From: CAYOWK01 sp964407665
GTDB taxonomy: Bacteria > Pseudomonadota > Alphaproteobacteria > Caulobacterales > Hyphomonadaceae
Direction: 5' to 3'
Assembly: GCA_964407665.1 (NCBI GenBank)
Contig: CAYOWK010000027.1
Location: forward strand, 1-56,342
DNA length: 56,342 nt
In this document: positions 24,425 through 33,923 of the stretch, in pieces
How positions within the stretch are numbered: position 1 is the first letter of the stretch
Layout: each line of letters opens with the position of its first letter
The notes under the pieces: model-generated
Told to the model about the DNA's origin: nothing
Databases searched by the model: none
The model's input: the letters and a program-made list of their open reading frames with translations, nothing else
Translations under genes and position numbers: made by a program

Positions 24425-27400
24425 ATGAAAAATAATTGGGGCTGGCGGCTCGCTCGCCTGATGAGCGGCACCGCGCTTGGCGTGCTGGTATTCGCATCAC
24501 CGGCTCATGCTCAGCAGACTCAGACGGTTCAGACCGTGCCGAGCGCCGAGGAAGAGGCGGCTGCCGACGAGGAACGCGAAGTCATCGTCGTCACCGGCAC
24601 GCGTCTCCGCCGCGAAACCCTCGATAGCCCCAACCCCACCGTTCAGGTCGGTCAGGAAGAGATCGAGAACCGCCAGCTCGCCAACATCGGCGACGCCATC
24701 GAACGCATCCCGCTGATGGGTCTTGGCGGCAACAACCGCGGCACGAACACCCAGAACGGCGACAACTTCATCCTGCCGGACGTGCTCGATCTCGGAAGCC
24801 AGCGCACGCTGACCCTGCTGAACGGCCGCCGCATCCAGCCGACACTGCCGGGTACGGTCTTCGTGCCGGGCAACGCCAGCGGCTCTCAGGTCGACCTTTC
24901 GGTCATCAACCCGGCCGTCGTGTCGCGTGTTGAAGTCGTCGCCGGAACGGGCGGCGCGATCTACGGCGCCGACGCCGTCGGCGGCGTGGTCAACATCATC
25001 ACCCGCGATGACTATGAAGGCCTTGACCTGACGCTGCAGACCGGCACCTCGGATCTCGGCGACGGCACGTCCTACCGGATCGGCGGTCTGTGGGGCGACA
25101 ACTTCCTCGACGATCGCGCCAACATCACCGTCTCGTTCGACTATTTTGACCAGAAGGGCATCGTTTCCAGCGACGAGACAGCAGCGCGCTACGGCGGCTC
25201 GGGCATCACCAACCCCCTCGATGGCAGCACCCGCGACACCAGCGCCTTCAGCGCCGCCGCCGCCGCCGACGCCCTGCGCGCCAACACGGCGCTCCCGTCC
25301 GCGTTCCGGACGGCTTCAACCGATGGCCTGTCGTCGGTCTACTTCGGACCGCTCAGCCTCCAGAACCCGCTCGCCTCGACGAACGGCGTCTTCCTGACCC
25401 GCCAGCAGCTCGCGGCGGGCTTCGGGACGACGTCGCAGGTTGTCCCCTCGCTGCCGGTGCAGTTCGCCGTTGCGGGTACGCAAGCCAACGGCCTGCCGTT
25501 CTTCGCGCCCGCATCGCTGCCGGCGAACTTCAACTCCGCCAACGCCATCAACATCCTGGCGCCGGGCACCAACACGGCCGGTCTTTCGGCCACCCAGCTC
25601 CGCACGCTGGCGCTGCAACTGCTGCAGCGTAACCGGCCGACGCCGTACGAGTACTACCAGCAGAACTCCAGCCTGAACCCGCTGCTGTTCCTCGGTACGT
25701 TCGGAACGTTCAGCAACGTCACGTCCCCCACGGCGGCCGGCGCCACCAACACGCTGAACGGGTATTTCCCGACGATCGCCAACACGGATCCGCTGACCAG
25801 CGCCCTGTTCCCGCGCATCGCCGTGCCGCTGGGCCTCGACGCCCAGGGCAACCTTTCAGCCTACAACCCCGGCGCGTATGGCGCGAACTCGCTCGGCCTC
25901 CTCGGGGCGTCCTATGGCGGCGGCGGCTATGACGCCTTCCGGGACGGTCACTCGCAGGTCCAGGCGGGCACCGAGCGCGCCTCGCTGGGCGTCACCGGCC
26001 ACTACGACATCACGAACAACCTGCGCTGGAACACGGAACTCTTCTACTCGAAGACCGAATTCCAGTCGGTCAACGCGGCGGACTCCCAGATCCCGTCGGG
26101 CAGCACCCAGTCGGGCAACCTGGCCGTCCCGGTCTTCATCGACCAGAACCCGTTCCTGTCCGCCCAGGCGCTGTCATCGATCAACGCCCTCGCCACGCCC
26201 GGTTCCGGCTTCACGATCCCGACGATCGGCGGCCAGCGCGTGATGTATCTGGGCCGCGCCCTGACCGACATCTTCGAGGGCGCCCGCACCACAAACACGG
26301 AAACCGAAAACTACCGGATCCTGCAGGGGTTCACCGGCGACTTCGAAGTGGTCGGACGCCAGTTCGACTACGACGTGAACGCCTATTATGGCCGGTCGGA
26401 AACGGCCTCCACCACGCAAGGCCTCCTCGACGTCGAGTTCGCGCTGGCTGTTGACGTCGTGAACGGCCCGAACGGCCCGGTCTGCCGCCAGCAGACGCTG
26501 TCGGCGCCCGAGCCTATCCTGACCCGCAACCCTGGCGTGGGCAGCATTGTCACGGGGCTTCCCTCGCCCGTGACGCCGACGGCGGCGCAGATCGCCGCCT
26601 GCCAGCCGCTGAACCTTCTCGGCTCGGGACGTCCCTCGCGCGCGGCCATCGACTACGTGCTGACCGACCAGGTCACGCGCTCGATGAACACGCTGGAAGT
26701 CTATTCCGCGGCGCTGAACGGCGAACTCCTGAAGCTGCCCGCCGGCTGGATCCAGGCCGGTATCCAGGTCGAGAAGCGGACCGAGTCCGCCGAGTTCGAG
26801 CCCGATCCGATCCTGCAGCGCGGCCTCACCCGCACGGCGCTGCAGTTCACCGGCGGCGGCGAGCGTGACTTCCTCGAGTACGGCGGCGAGGTTCTCCTCC
26901 CGGTCTTCGGCCCGGACTGGAACTTCCCGCTGATGCGCGAACTTGAATTCTCCTACGCCTTCCGTCAGGTCGAGCGTGAGCAGACGACCAAGTTCAGCGT
27001 CACCCAGGGCACGCCCACCGAGGACGACACCTTCAACTACAGCTTCCGCTGGAAGCCGATCGACGATCTGTCGATCCGTGGCGCCCGCTCCCGCACCGTG
27101 CGGGCGGCGTCGCTGGTCGAACTGTTCGACCCCGGCATCCGCGCCTTCGGCGGCCTGAACGCCCAGTCGCACCCTTGCTCGAACGTCAACATCGACAGCG
27201 GACCCAACCCCGCAGTTCGCCGCGCCAACTGCGTGGCGGCGGTCCAGTCCTACGGCTACGCGTCCAGCGCGGCGGAAGCGACCACCTTCCTCGCCGGGTT
27301 CCTGCCCACGACCACGCCGAACCGTCCCGCGACCGCGGCCGGCAACCCGTTCCTCGCGAACGAGACCGCAGACACCTACACGTTCGGCGTCACGTATGAG

Positions 27401-28219
27401 CCCTTCTTCATTCCCCGGCTCACGCTTGCGGCGGACTTCTTCTCGGTCGACCTGGCCGGCGAACTTGGTCTGGTCGGCACGCCGACCACCAGCAACGCCT
27501 GCTTCGACTCGGCCGCCTACCCCGAGTCGATCGTCGGCGCCTCCAACCCGGCTTGCGATGCGATCCTCTTCACGACGCCGCAGGGCACCATCCCGACGGT
27601 CAACCCGCTGACCGGCCGTCAGAACATCCTGACGCAGTCGTTCGGTGGCCAGGCCGCCAACCCGACGTCGCCGTTCGAGATCGCCGCCATCGACTTCCTC
27701 AACCTGAACCTCGCCATCCGCGAGCTGCGGGCTGTCAACGTCGAGGCGCGCTACAACTTCGCGTTCTCGGATCTGCCCTTCGTCGGCGCCTCGCTGGCGA
27801 ACGCAGGCGATGTCTTCCTCCGTGCGTCGATGTTCCATACCCAGCGCTACGACGTCTTCACGCCGTCGCTGAACCGCGTTGCCCAGGAGCACGGTAACCC
27901 CGAGTTCAAGACCCGCTTCGAGGTTCGCCACGAGATCGGCAACTTCGACCACACCCTGACCTGGGACTGGCAGAGCGAGACGGTGACCAACATCCAGCTG
28001 ACGACTCCGATCGCCGACCAGAGCCCGGCCTTCGTGTCGCCCGACTACCACTACTTCAGCTACTTCGCCGGCTACGATCTGGACGAGAACCTCAGCGTTC
28101 GCCTGTCCATCAACAACCTGCTGAACGATGACGAACCCCGCGGCCAGTACGGCATCGGCAACGACTTCGACGGCGGCGTTGGCCGGACCTTCATCCTCGG
28201 CCTGAACGCCAAGTTCTGA
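24425..28219 (+). CDS. TonB-dependent outer membrane receptor (long form)
   Basis: A 1264-residue receptor. The signal peptide covers residues 1-29 (ending ASPAHA). An acid-rich linker (EEEAAADEER) precedes the TonB box EVIVVTGTRLRR. The plug domain follows, with IGDAIERIPL, TLTLLNGRRIQPT and GTGGAIYGADAVGGVVNIIT. A large beta-barrel comes next, ending in an aromatic residue (FILGLNAKF). Ordinary TonB receptors have 650-900 residues. The extra length lies in very long, Ala/Pro/Asn-rich loops after the plug (about residues 270-520), a form common in Caulobacterales and Sphingomonadales. The substrate is unknown. A strong terminator follows at once. Confidence 0.93.
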   Translation: MKNNWGWRLARLMSGTALGVLVFASPAHAQQTQTVQTVPSAEEEAAADEEREVIVVTGTRLRRETLDSPNPTVQVGQEEIENRQLANIGDAIERIPLMGLGGNNRGTNTQNGDNFILPDVLDLGSQRTLTLLNGRRIQPTLPGTVFVPGNASGSQVDLSVINPAVVSRVEVVAGTGGAIYGADAVGGVVNIITRDDYEGLDLTLQTGTSDLGDGTSYRIGGLWGDNFLDDRANITVSFDYFDQKGIVSSDETAARYGGSGITNPLDGSTRDTSAFSAAAAADALRANTALPSAFRTASTDGLSSVYFGPLSLQNPLASTNGVFLTRQQLAAGFGTTSQVVPSLPVQFAVAGTQANGLPFFAPASLPANFNSANAINILAPGTNTAGLSATQLRTLALQLLQRNRPTPYEYYQQNSSLNPLLFLGTFGTFSNVTSPTAAGATNTLNGYFPTIANTDPLTSALFPRIAVPLGLDAQGNLSAYNPGAYGANSLGLLGASYGGGGYDAFRDGHSQVQAGTERASLGVTGHYDITNNLRWNTELFYSKTEFQSVNAADSQIPSGSTQSGNLAVPVFIDQNPFLSAQALSSINALATPGSGFTIPTIGGQRVMYLGRALTDIFEGARTTNTETENYRILQGFTGDFEVVGRQFDYDVNAYYGRSETASTTQGLLDVEFALAVDVVNGPNGPVCRQQTLSAPEPILTRNPGVGSIVTGLPSPVTPTAAQIAACQPLNLLGSGRPSRAAIDYVLTDQVTRSMNTLEVYSAALNGELLKLPAGWIQAGIQVEKRTESAEFEPDPILQRGLTRTALQFTGGGERDFLEYGGEVLLPVFGPDWNFPLMRELEFSYAFRQVEREQTTKFSVTQGTPTEDDTFNYSFRWKPIDDLSIRGARSRTVRAASLVELFDPGIRAFGGLNAQSHPCSNVNIDSGPNPAVRRANCVAAVQSYGYASSAAEATTFLAGFLPTTTPNRPATAAGNPFLANETADTYTFGVTYEPFFIPRLTLAADFFSVDLAGELGLVGTPTTSNACFDSAAYPESIVGASNPACDAILFTTPQGTIPTVNPLTGRQNILTQSFGGQAANPTSPFEIAAIDFLNLNLAIRELRAVNVEARYNFAFSDLPFVGASLANAGDVFLRASMFHTQRYDVFTPSLNRVAQEHGNPEFKTRFEVRHEIGNFDHTLTWDWQSETVTNIQLTTPIADQSPAFVSPDYHYFSYFAGYDLDENLSVRLSINNLLNDDEPRGQYGIGNDFDGGVGRTFILGLNAKF

Positions 28220-28245
28220 TCGAACGATACGGCGCACAAGCTTGC

Positions 28246-28278
28246 GGGGCGGGTCGAAAGACCCGCCCCGTTTGTTTT
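28246..28278 (+). terminator. Rho-independent terminator of the TonB receptor
   Basis: GGGGCGGGTC (28246-28255), tetraloop GAAA and GACCCGCCCC (28260-28269) make a perfect 10-bp stem, followed by GTTTGTTTT. It begins 27 bases after the stop codon. Confidence 0.92.
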
Positions 28279-28394
28279 GGGTGAGATGCTCCCGGGGCCC
28301 GAACAAGCGGCGGTCCGCTTCGCAACCGGTGAAAGCTGGAGTCAGGGGAAGACTGCGTTGTCCGGCAGATACGAAGCAGGCAGAAGCGGCCGCC

Positions 28395-29123
28395 TCAGCC
28401 CTCGGCGATCGCGTGCAGCGCGGAGCCGCGCTCCTGCAGCCAGCCGCGGGCGTCGCGCCAGTCGGGAATGCACCGCTCGACCTGCTTCCAGAACCGCGAG
28501 GAGTGGTTCATCTCCTTGAGGTGGGCGACCTCGTGCGCGGCGACATAGTCGAGCGCGAACGGCGGCGCGCAGATCAGCCGCCAGGAGAAGTTGAGACGCC
28601 CCTCTGAGCTGCACGAGCCCCAGCGCGAGCGCATGTCCTTGATGGCGATGGAACGCGGTGTGACCTTCAGCGTCTCCGCATGGAAGGCGACCCGTTCGGC
28701 GAAGTCGGCGCGCGCCGCCGTCCGCAGGAAGCCGCGCGCCTTGTCGGTAAAGACCTCGCGTGGTCCGGGGATAAGGATCAGTGGCGTCGGTCCGGTCTTG
28801 TCGATCTTGACGATACGACCCGTACCTTCATGCTTCAGCCGGTGGATGACGCCCCGCAGCGGAATGTAGGCGCCGGGCCGCAGCCGGACCGGCGGGGGCA
28901 GGGCGCCGAGCCGTTCGGCGATCCAGTCGACCCGTTCCGAGGCGAAGGAAATGGCTTCCAGGGCGTGCCGGGGTGCGGGCGCCGTAGCGACAGCCTCGCG
29001 TGCATGGGGGTCGATCCGCACCGAAACTCGGCGTGCGCGGCGGTCAACATGAACACGGACCGGAACCGAAGCGCCGGACTTGGCCATCAAGAACACACGG
29101 TGATGCGATTCCGCGGCGAGCAT
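28395..29123 (-). CDS. YgjP/SprT-like M48-type metallopeptidase
   Basis: A 242-residue protein of the YgjP (DUF45) family. The zinc site is HEVAHLKEMNHSSRFW near residue 195, with the upstream family marker MRSRWGSCSSEGRLNFSWRL and C-terminal RCIPDWRDARGWL. It is a cytoplasmic metalloprotease-like protein of unknown substrate. Start choice is uncertain: ATG at 29123 (MLAAES) or ATG at 29086 (MAKSG); neither has a strong ribosome-binding site. The frame stays open further upstream but would then overlap the divergent lipoprotein gene. Confidence 0.88.
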   Translation of the reverse strand: MLAAESHHRVFLMAKSGASVPVRVHVDRRARRVSVRIDPHAREAVATAPAPRHALEAISFASERVDWIAERLGALPPPVRLRPGAYIPLRGVIHRLKHEGTGRIVKIDKTGPTPLILIPGPREVFTDKARGFLRTAARADFAERVAFHAETLKVTPRSIAIKDMRSRWGSCSSEGRLNFSWRLICAPPFALDYVAAHEVAHLKEMNHSSRFWKQVERCIPDWRDARGWLQERGSALHAIAEG

Positions 29124-29184
29124 GCTATGGGCGTACCGTTCTGTTGCATGAGACGCAACACGGCTGAACCGAGGGACGTGCAAA

Positions 29185-30789
29185 ATGAAGAAGTGGTTGG
29201 TGTGTGTCAGCGCTGTTGCGCTGCTGGGCGCCTGCGGTGTCAGCAAAGACGCGAACACTGCGCTGACGGCAATGAATCTGGCGGATGGCACGACCGGAAC
29301 GGTCAAATATGCCAGCAAATCGGGATCTGGCGACAAAGTCACCCTCAAGGACGTAATCCTCTCCGAGTCTGAGGGCGACGGAATCCGGGCCGCAAAAATG
29401 GTCCTCGACGGCCTTGGCGTGGGCGCCGATGGTCAGCCCGTGGTCAAGTCCATCACCCTGTCCGACATCACGCCCGAGAAGGCGACAGACGGCCTGACGC
29501 TGATCGTCAAGGAAGTCACGGTTGGCAGCGCCAACGACGTCACGTCCGCCTATCTGGCGAAAATCTTCAACGAAGGCGGCCCCGGCGACGCCCCGCCGTT
29601 TGAGCAGCTGGCCTTCGACCGCGTGTCGCTCAGCGGCATGAACGTCACGGGCGACCTGGCCAAGATGCAGATGGCCCCGAGCGGCACGTTCAGCGTCGAA
29701 CTCGGCGAGATCTCGGTCTCCGACCTGAAAGAGACCGTCTTTGGCGCCGCGAAGTTCGCCGGCCTCAAGGGCGCGTTCGATGTCCCGGCCGAAGCCGGCG
29801 CGGGCTTTCCCGTCAAGGGCACCTTCGACTTCGGAACGATGGATCTGACGGGCGTGCAGGGCAAGCTGTTCGCCGACGCCTTCATGGCCGGCATGGAATC
29901 GGCGACCGATCCGTCGGCGCTGCAGGCCAAGGCCTTCGCCGGCCTCTCCAGCCCGATCGACCCCGGCTACACCACCGCCAAATGGACCCCGATGCTGATC
30001 GAGGCCTCCGGCGCCAAGCTGGAAGTCTCGGGCGGCGCCTCAGAGGTCACCCGCAACGCGGAAGGCGTCGCCACCCAGGCGAAATCCCCGCGCACGTCGA
30101 TCAAGTTCACCACCAACGCCGCCGACGGACAGGTCGGCGCGATGGCGGGCATGTTCCTCGGCATGCTGAACTACCAGACGCTGGAACTCTACGGCGAGTC
30201 TGACGCGGCCTACGATCCGGCCACCGACACGACCCGCTACAACACCTGGTCGTTCGGCCTCACCGACGGCTTCGACATGTCGTTCAACGGCGGCTTCCAG
30301 GGCCTGACGGCGGCGATGAGCGCGATCATGTCGGCCGCTTCGCAGCAGCCGACCTTCGACGAGGAGACCGGTGAACTGACGCCGGCCCCCGGCCCGGACA
30401 TGGCGATGCTCGAAGCCTTCAAGGTCGTCGATCTCGACATGACCCTCACCGACAAGTCGCTGGTCAACCGCCTGCTGGCGCTGGCCCCGATGGTGGGCGG
30501 CTCCGATCCGGAAACGATGCGCGCCGACATCATCGCGCAGCTGAAGGACATGGGCGCAAACCTCACGGGCGCAGGCGTCGATGCGACGGTTGCGAACGAG
30601 TTCTCGGCCGCCATCGCTGACTTCGTGGCCAACCCCGGCACGCTGAAGATCGCGATGAAGCCGGCAGCTCCCGTCGCGCTGGCCCAGGAAGGCGCCCAGC
30701 TCGACAAGGCCGCCCTTGGCCTGACGATCACCAACACGCCGTCGCCGGCCTCCGCCGCCCCGGCTCCTGCCCCCACGCCCGCTCCGTAA
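29185..30789 (+). CDS. Lipoprotein of unknown function
   Basis: A 534-residue lipoprotein precursor with a short signal peptide and lipobox LLGAC (Cys17). The mature protein is rich in Gly, Ala, Thr and Asp, with alternating beta-strand patterns (KLEVSGGASEVTRNAEGVAT, TLELYGESDAAYDPATDTTR) and an Ala/Pro tail (PASAAPAPAPTPAP). The even spacing of strand-like segments suggests a long beta-rich, possibly lipid-transfer or YdgA/AsmA-like repeat fold, but I cannot assign it. It is transcribed alone and closes with a strong terminator. Confidence 0.75.
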   Translation: MKKWLVCVSAVALLGACGVSKDANTALTAMNLADGTTGTVKYASKSGSGDKVTLKDVILSESEGDGIRAAKMVLDGLGVGADGQPVVKSITLSDITPEKATDGLTLIVKEVTVGSANDVTSAYLAKIFNEGGPGDAPPFEQLAFDRVSLSGMNVTGDLAKMQMAPSGTFSVELGEISVSDLKETVFGAAKFAGLKGAFDVPAEAGAGFPVKGTFDFGTMDLTGVQGKLFADAFMAGMESATDPSALQAKAFAGLSSPIDPGYTTAKWTPMLIEASGAKLEVSGGASEVTRNAEGVATQAKSPRTSIKFTTNAADGQVGAMAGMFLGMLNYQTLELYGESDAAYDPATDTTRYNTWSFGLTDGFDMSFNGGFQGLTAAMSAIMSAASQQPTFDEETGELTPAPGPDMAMLEAFKVVDLDMTLTDKSLVNRLLALAPMVGGSDPETMRADIIAQLKDMGANLTGAGVDATVANEFSAAIADFVANPGTLKIAMKPAAPVALAQEGAQLDKAALGLTITNTPSPASAAPAPAPTPAP

Positions 30790-30816
30790 GTCCGGACAGG
30801 CTGCAAGCACCAACGG

Positions 30817-30848
30817 AAACGCCCGGACCGAGAGGCCCGGGCGTTTTT
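30817..30848 (+). terminator. Rho-independent terminator of the lipoprotein gene
   Basis: AAACGCCCGG (30817-30826) and CCGGGCGTTT (30837-30846) pair over 10 bp with a 10-base loop, and the T-run continues to 30848. It is a classical intrinsic terminator. Confidence 0.92.
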
Positions 30849-30915
30849 CGTTCGGCGGAGGAGACGCGCTGCGGCATCGCGCACAAATCTATCGTCAGAG
30901 GAGAAGCTCCTCACC

Positions 30916-31058
30916 CTGAAAGGGGGAGGATGTTGAGCGTAGCGAAACAGGAGGGGGTCCGCTTTCGCCAAAGGCGAAAGCTGGCGGCTGTGGCGGGGCA
31001 AAGGCGGCTCCCGCCGCCGGACCCCACCTGTCCCTTCGGGACATCCTCCCCCTTTCAG
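30916..31058. repeat. Intergenic palindromic repeat with 18-bp arms
   Basis: CTGAAAGGGGGAGGATGT (30916-30933) is exactly inverted at 31041-31058. Within the arms lie further complementary stretches (GGTCCGC ... GCCGGACC, and CTTTCGCC ... GGCGAAAG). The whole can fold into a branched hairpin of about 140 bases. It lies between two convergent genes, typical of dispersed REP/BIME-like elements. A shorter related piece (CTCCCCCT) occurs at the right edge of the window. Confidence 0.8.
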
Positions 31059-31080
31059 CTGATGGACACCCACCCCGCCA

Positions 31081-31677
31081 TCACGGCAGCGAAGCGAGGC
31101 AGGCCGCGATATCGCCCGCCGACTGGTCCGGCGTGAAATAGCTCGCCAGCTTCCAGTCCTTGTCCATCAGGTAGAGGATGCTGGTGTGGGCGACGAGATA
31201 GCCCGCCGCGCTGTCGCCTTCTTCCTTCTGGAACTGGGCCGCGAAGCCCTTGGCCACGGCGCGCAGCTCGTCCTCGGTTCCCGTGAGCCCGACAATGTCC
31301 TCGGGGAAGCCATTGCTGCCGATATACTGCGCCAGAAGCTCCGGCGTATCGCGCTCGGGATCGACCGTGATGAGGATGGTGCGCGGCGCCTCGGTCCCCT
31401 CCGGCAGCTGCTTGATGGCGGCGCCCGCCTTGAACAGTTCGGTCGGGCACACATCCGGACAGTGCGTGAACCCGAAGAACACCAGCGAGGCCCGGCCCTT
31501 GAAGTCGGCCTCGGTCACACGCGCGCCAGTATGGGAGACCAGCGAAAGCGGCCCGCCTATGCTGTCGCTGGTCCGCGCCCCGCACGCCGCTGATCCGGCA
31601 GGCGCCGGCGCCGGGCCGCAGCCTGCAAGGGCCAGAACAGCTAATAGGGTGATCGCTCGCATGGACGTGGTATGCAT
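31081..31677 (-). CDS. senC: SCO1/SenC/PrrC family copper protein
   Basis: A 198-residue lipoprotein-type precursor (lipobox LALAGC) with a thioredoxin-like fold. The copper-binding CPDVCP motif sits in FFGFTHCPDVCPTELF and the conserved His in VAHTSILYLMDKD. SCO proteins deliver copper to the CuA centre of cytochrome oxidase and act in redox signalling. Start at ATG 31677 is preferred over ATG 31662, with only a weak ribosome site. It is divergent from regB with 53 bases between starts, the arrangement known from Rhodobacter and relatives, where SenC/PrrC modulates the RegB-RegA pathway. Confidence 0.9.
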   Translation of the reverse strand: MHTTSMRAITLLAVLALAGCGPAPAPAGSAACGARTSDSIGGPLSLVSHTGARVTEADFKGRASLVFFGFTHCPDVCPTELFKAGAAIKQLPEGTEAPRTILITVDPERDTPELLAQYIGSNGFPEDIVGLTGTEDELRAVAKGFAAQFQKEEGDSAAGYLVAHTSILYLMDKDWKLASYFTPDQSAGDIAACLASLP

Positions 31678-31730
31678 CAGGAACTGTCCGTAACAAACCG
31701 GCTGTATGGCTCCATGACGAACACGAAGAC

Positions 31731-33158
31731 ATGAGTACGGTCCAGCCCGCAAACAGTCGCGCGCCGGGAACCCAGGTCGCCAGCCGGAACCCGCCCTCGA
31801 CATCCGGCCCGGCGGCAGGCGTGTCGCGCGACACCCTGCGCAATGTGGGGTCGGTTTTCGGCCGCACCCGCCTTAGGACGCTCGTCTCCCTGCGCTGGAT
31901 GGCGATCGCGGGCCAGACCGCCGCCGTGCTCTTCGTAAACTACGCGCTCGATTTCAACGTCCCGCTGGTGGCCTGCCTTGCCGCCATCGGAGCGTCCGTC
32001 TGGCTCAACGTCGCGCTGATGGCGTTCTATCCCTCGCAGCACCTGTCCTCGCCCGCCGAAACCGCCGCCCAGCTGGCGTTCGACATCGTCCAGCTGTCCG
32101 TTCTGATCGGGCTGACAGGCGGTCTCCAGAACCCGTTCCTCCTGATGATCCTCGCCCCGGTCACGGTAGGCTCCTCGCGCCTGCTGCCAGCCTACGCCGT
32201 CCTCCTGTCGCTGCTGGCGCTTGTCTGCTGCGCGGGACTGTCCGTCTGGGCGCGCGAACTGCCCTGGCCGCCGGGCGAGGAACTGGCGCTGCCCTTCCTC
32301 TACCAGGTCGGCCAGCTGGCCGCCGTGTCGCTCGGCCTGGTCTTCTTCGCCGTCTCCGCCTTCCGCACAGGCCGGGACGAAGCGCATCTGGTCTCGGCGC
32401 TGGAGGCCGTCGAGGCCGTGCTCGCACGCGAGCAGCAGCTCTCGGCGCTTGGCGCGCTGGCCGCCGCAACGGCCCACGAGCTGGGCACGCCGCTCGCGAC
32501 CATCCACCTCGTCGCCAAGGAGCTCACCCGCTCCATCAAGCCCGACCATCCCGCCCGCGAGGACGTCGAACTGATCGCCGAACAGGCCGAGCGCTGCCGC
32601 GCCATCCTCAAGCAGATCGGCCAGCGCCGCCACATGAGCGACGCCGCCATGTCGCGCGCGGCCCTTCCGGCGCTGATCGAGGAGGCCGCCGAGCCGCATT
32701 CGGGCTCCGGCATCCATGTCCGCTGCTCCTCCTCGCCCCTCGCCGACGAGGAGACCACCGACCACAAGCCGCCCACCGTGATCCGCCGTCCGGAGATCAT
32801 CCACGCCCTCGGCGCCTTCATCGAGAACGCGGTCAGCTTCGCAGCCTCCGAGGTCTCGGTAAACGCCCGCTGGTCCGACCGCGAGGTGCGCGTCTACATC
32901 ACCGACGACGGACCGGGTTTTGCGCCGACCGTGCTCGCCAAGCTGGGCGAGCCCTATTTCTCCGAACGCCAGATCGAACAGCGCGGGGGAGGGCTCGGAC
33001 TGGGCTTCTTCATCGCCTGCACGCTGCTGGAACGAACCGGAGCCCGTGTGACGCCGTACAACAGGATGTCGCCCGCAAAAGGGGCGGTGATCCGGATCAC
33101 ATGGCCCCGCGACAAGATTGAAGCGCCGCCGGGCTGGGACGAGGCTGATCTCACTTGA
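31731..33158 (+). CDS. regB: Redox-sensing histidine kinase RegB/PrrB/ActS
   Basis: A 475-residue kinase. Six hydrophobic helices span residues about 50-212 and include the quinone-site motif GGLQNPF (residues 130-136). The H-box is AHELGTPLATI with His249. The redox-active cysteine typical of RegB is Cys289 in QAERCRAILKQ. The ATP-binding domain has FIENAVSFA, DDGPGF and GGGLGLGFFIA. The N-terminal 30 residues are an added flexible segment. RegB phosphorylates RegA when the quinone pool is reduced. Divergent from senC and followed by regA, it forms a complete redox-control locus for respiration and carbon or energy genes. Confidence 0.95.
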   Translation: MSTVQPANSRAPGTQVASRNPPSTSGPAAGVSRDTLRNVGSVFGRTRLRTLVSLRWMAIAGQTAAVLFVNYALDFNVPLVACLAAIGASVWLNVALMAFYPSQHLSSPAETAAQLAFDIVQLSVLIGLTGGLQNPFLLMILAPVTVGSSRLLPAYAVLLSLLALVCCAGLSVWARELPWPPGEELALPFLYQVGQLAAVSLGLVFFAVSAFRTGRDEAHLVSALEAVEAVLAREQQLSALGALAAATAHELGTPLATIHLVAKELTRSIKPDHPAREDVELIAEQAERCRAILKQIGQRRHMSDAAMSRAALPALIEEAAEPHSGSGIHVRCSSSPLADEETTDHKPPTVIRRPEIIHALGAFIENAVSFAASEVSVNARWSDREVRVYITDDGPGFAPTVLAKLGEPYFSERQIEQRGGGLGLGFFIACTLLERTGARVTPYNRMSPAKGAVIRITWPRDKIEAPPGWDEADLT

Positions 33159-33235
33159 CGGTAACGTAAAAGAAAGACCGGTGCGTTTCACACAGGTGAT
33201 TGATCTGAAACATTTCTTTGCGGGCCGGATCAGCG

Positions 33236-33264
33236 TTGGACTGGCCCGCCTGCGACATTATAGT
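33236..33264 (+). promoter_or_regulatory. Sigma-70-type promoter of regA
   Basis: TTGGAC (33236-33241), a 17-base spacer and TATAGT (33259-33264) match the vegetative promoter consensus at 10 of 12 positions. The predicted start near 33271 leaves a leader of about 24 bases that contains GGGAG before the regA ATG. It lets regA be expressed independently of regB. Confidence 0.7.
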
Positions 33265-33294
33265 GCACTCAAATAAAGAAGTCGGGAGATCGGG

Positions 33295-33861
33295 ATGGAC
33301 GAACATATCGAAGCGGACCCGCGAGTGGCCGCGCTCGAGGATCGCCGCCTGCTGGTGCTGGACGACGACGCCCCGTTCCGCGTCCGCCTGTCGCGCGCGC
33401 TGGCCCAGCGCGGCTTCACGGTCAGCTCCGCCGGGACCGTCGCCGAAGCCCGCGACATCCTGAAACAGGACCCGCCCGCCTTCGCCGTAGTCGACCTTCG
33501 TCTCGAAGACGGGTCGGGTCTTGAGGTCGTCGAGGCGCTGCACAGCGCCCGCGAGGACAGCCACGCGGTCATCCTCACTGGCTACGGCGCCATCGCCACG
33601 GCGGTCGCCGCCGTGAAGGCCGGCGCCATCGACTACCTGCCCAAGCCCGCCGACGTGGACGACATCGTCACCGCCCTGCTGACCGGCCGCGAAGAGCGTC
33701 CCGGCCCGCCGGAAAACCCGATGTCCGCCGACCGCGTCCGCTGGGAGCACATCCAGCGCGTCTACGAGCTCTGCAACCACAACGTCTCGGAGACGGCGCG
33801 CCGGCTGAACATGCACCGCCGGACCCTGCAGCGCATCCTCGCCAAGCGGGCGCCCAGATAG
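33295..33861 (+). CDS. regA: Response regulator RegA/PrrA/ActR
   Basis: A 188-residue regulator with a receiver domain (acidic pocket LDDDAPFRV, phosphoacceptor Asp67 in AVVDLRLEDGSGLE, switch Thr in VILTGYGAIATAV, Lys in YLPKPADV). A proline-containing linker leads to a Fis-type helix-turn-helix (NVSETARRLNMHRRTLQRIL). The Fis-like domain with MHRRTLQRIL is the signature of the RegA/ActR group. It is the partner of the upstream kinase and is expected to bind many respiration, carbon-fixation and redox-balancing promoters. GGGAG lies before the ATG. Confidence 0.95.
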   Translation: MDEHIEADPRVAALEDRRLLVLDDDAPFRVRLSRALAQRGFTVSSAGTVAEARDILKQDPPAFAVVDLRLEDGSGLEVVEALHSAREDSHAVILTGYGAIATAVAAVKAGAIDYLPKPADVDDIVTALLTGREERPGPPENPMSADRVRWEHIQRVYELCNHNVSETARRLNMHRRTLQRILAKRAPR

Positions 33862-33923
33862 CAGGGCCGCAGGCTCCTGCTGGACGCGAGGAATTCATTC
33901 TCGCGAACCTGTGCCTTCAGGCT

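Noticed and set aside
26174..28306. 710-codon minus-strand frame opposite the TonB receptor
   Set aside because: Shadow of the receptor gene; Arg/Val/Gly-rich with no domain.
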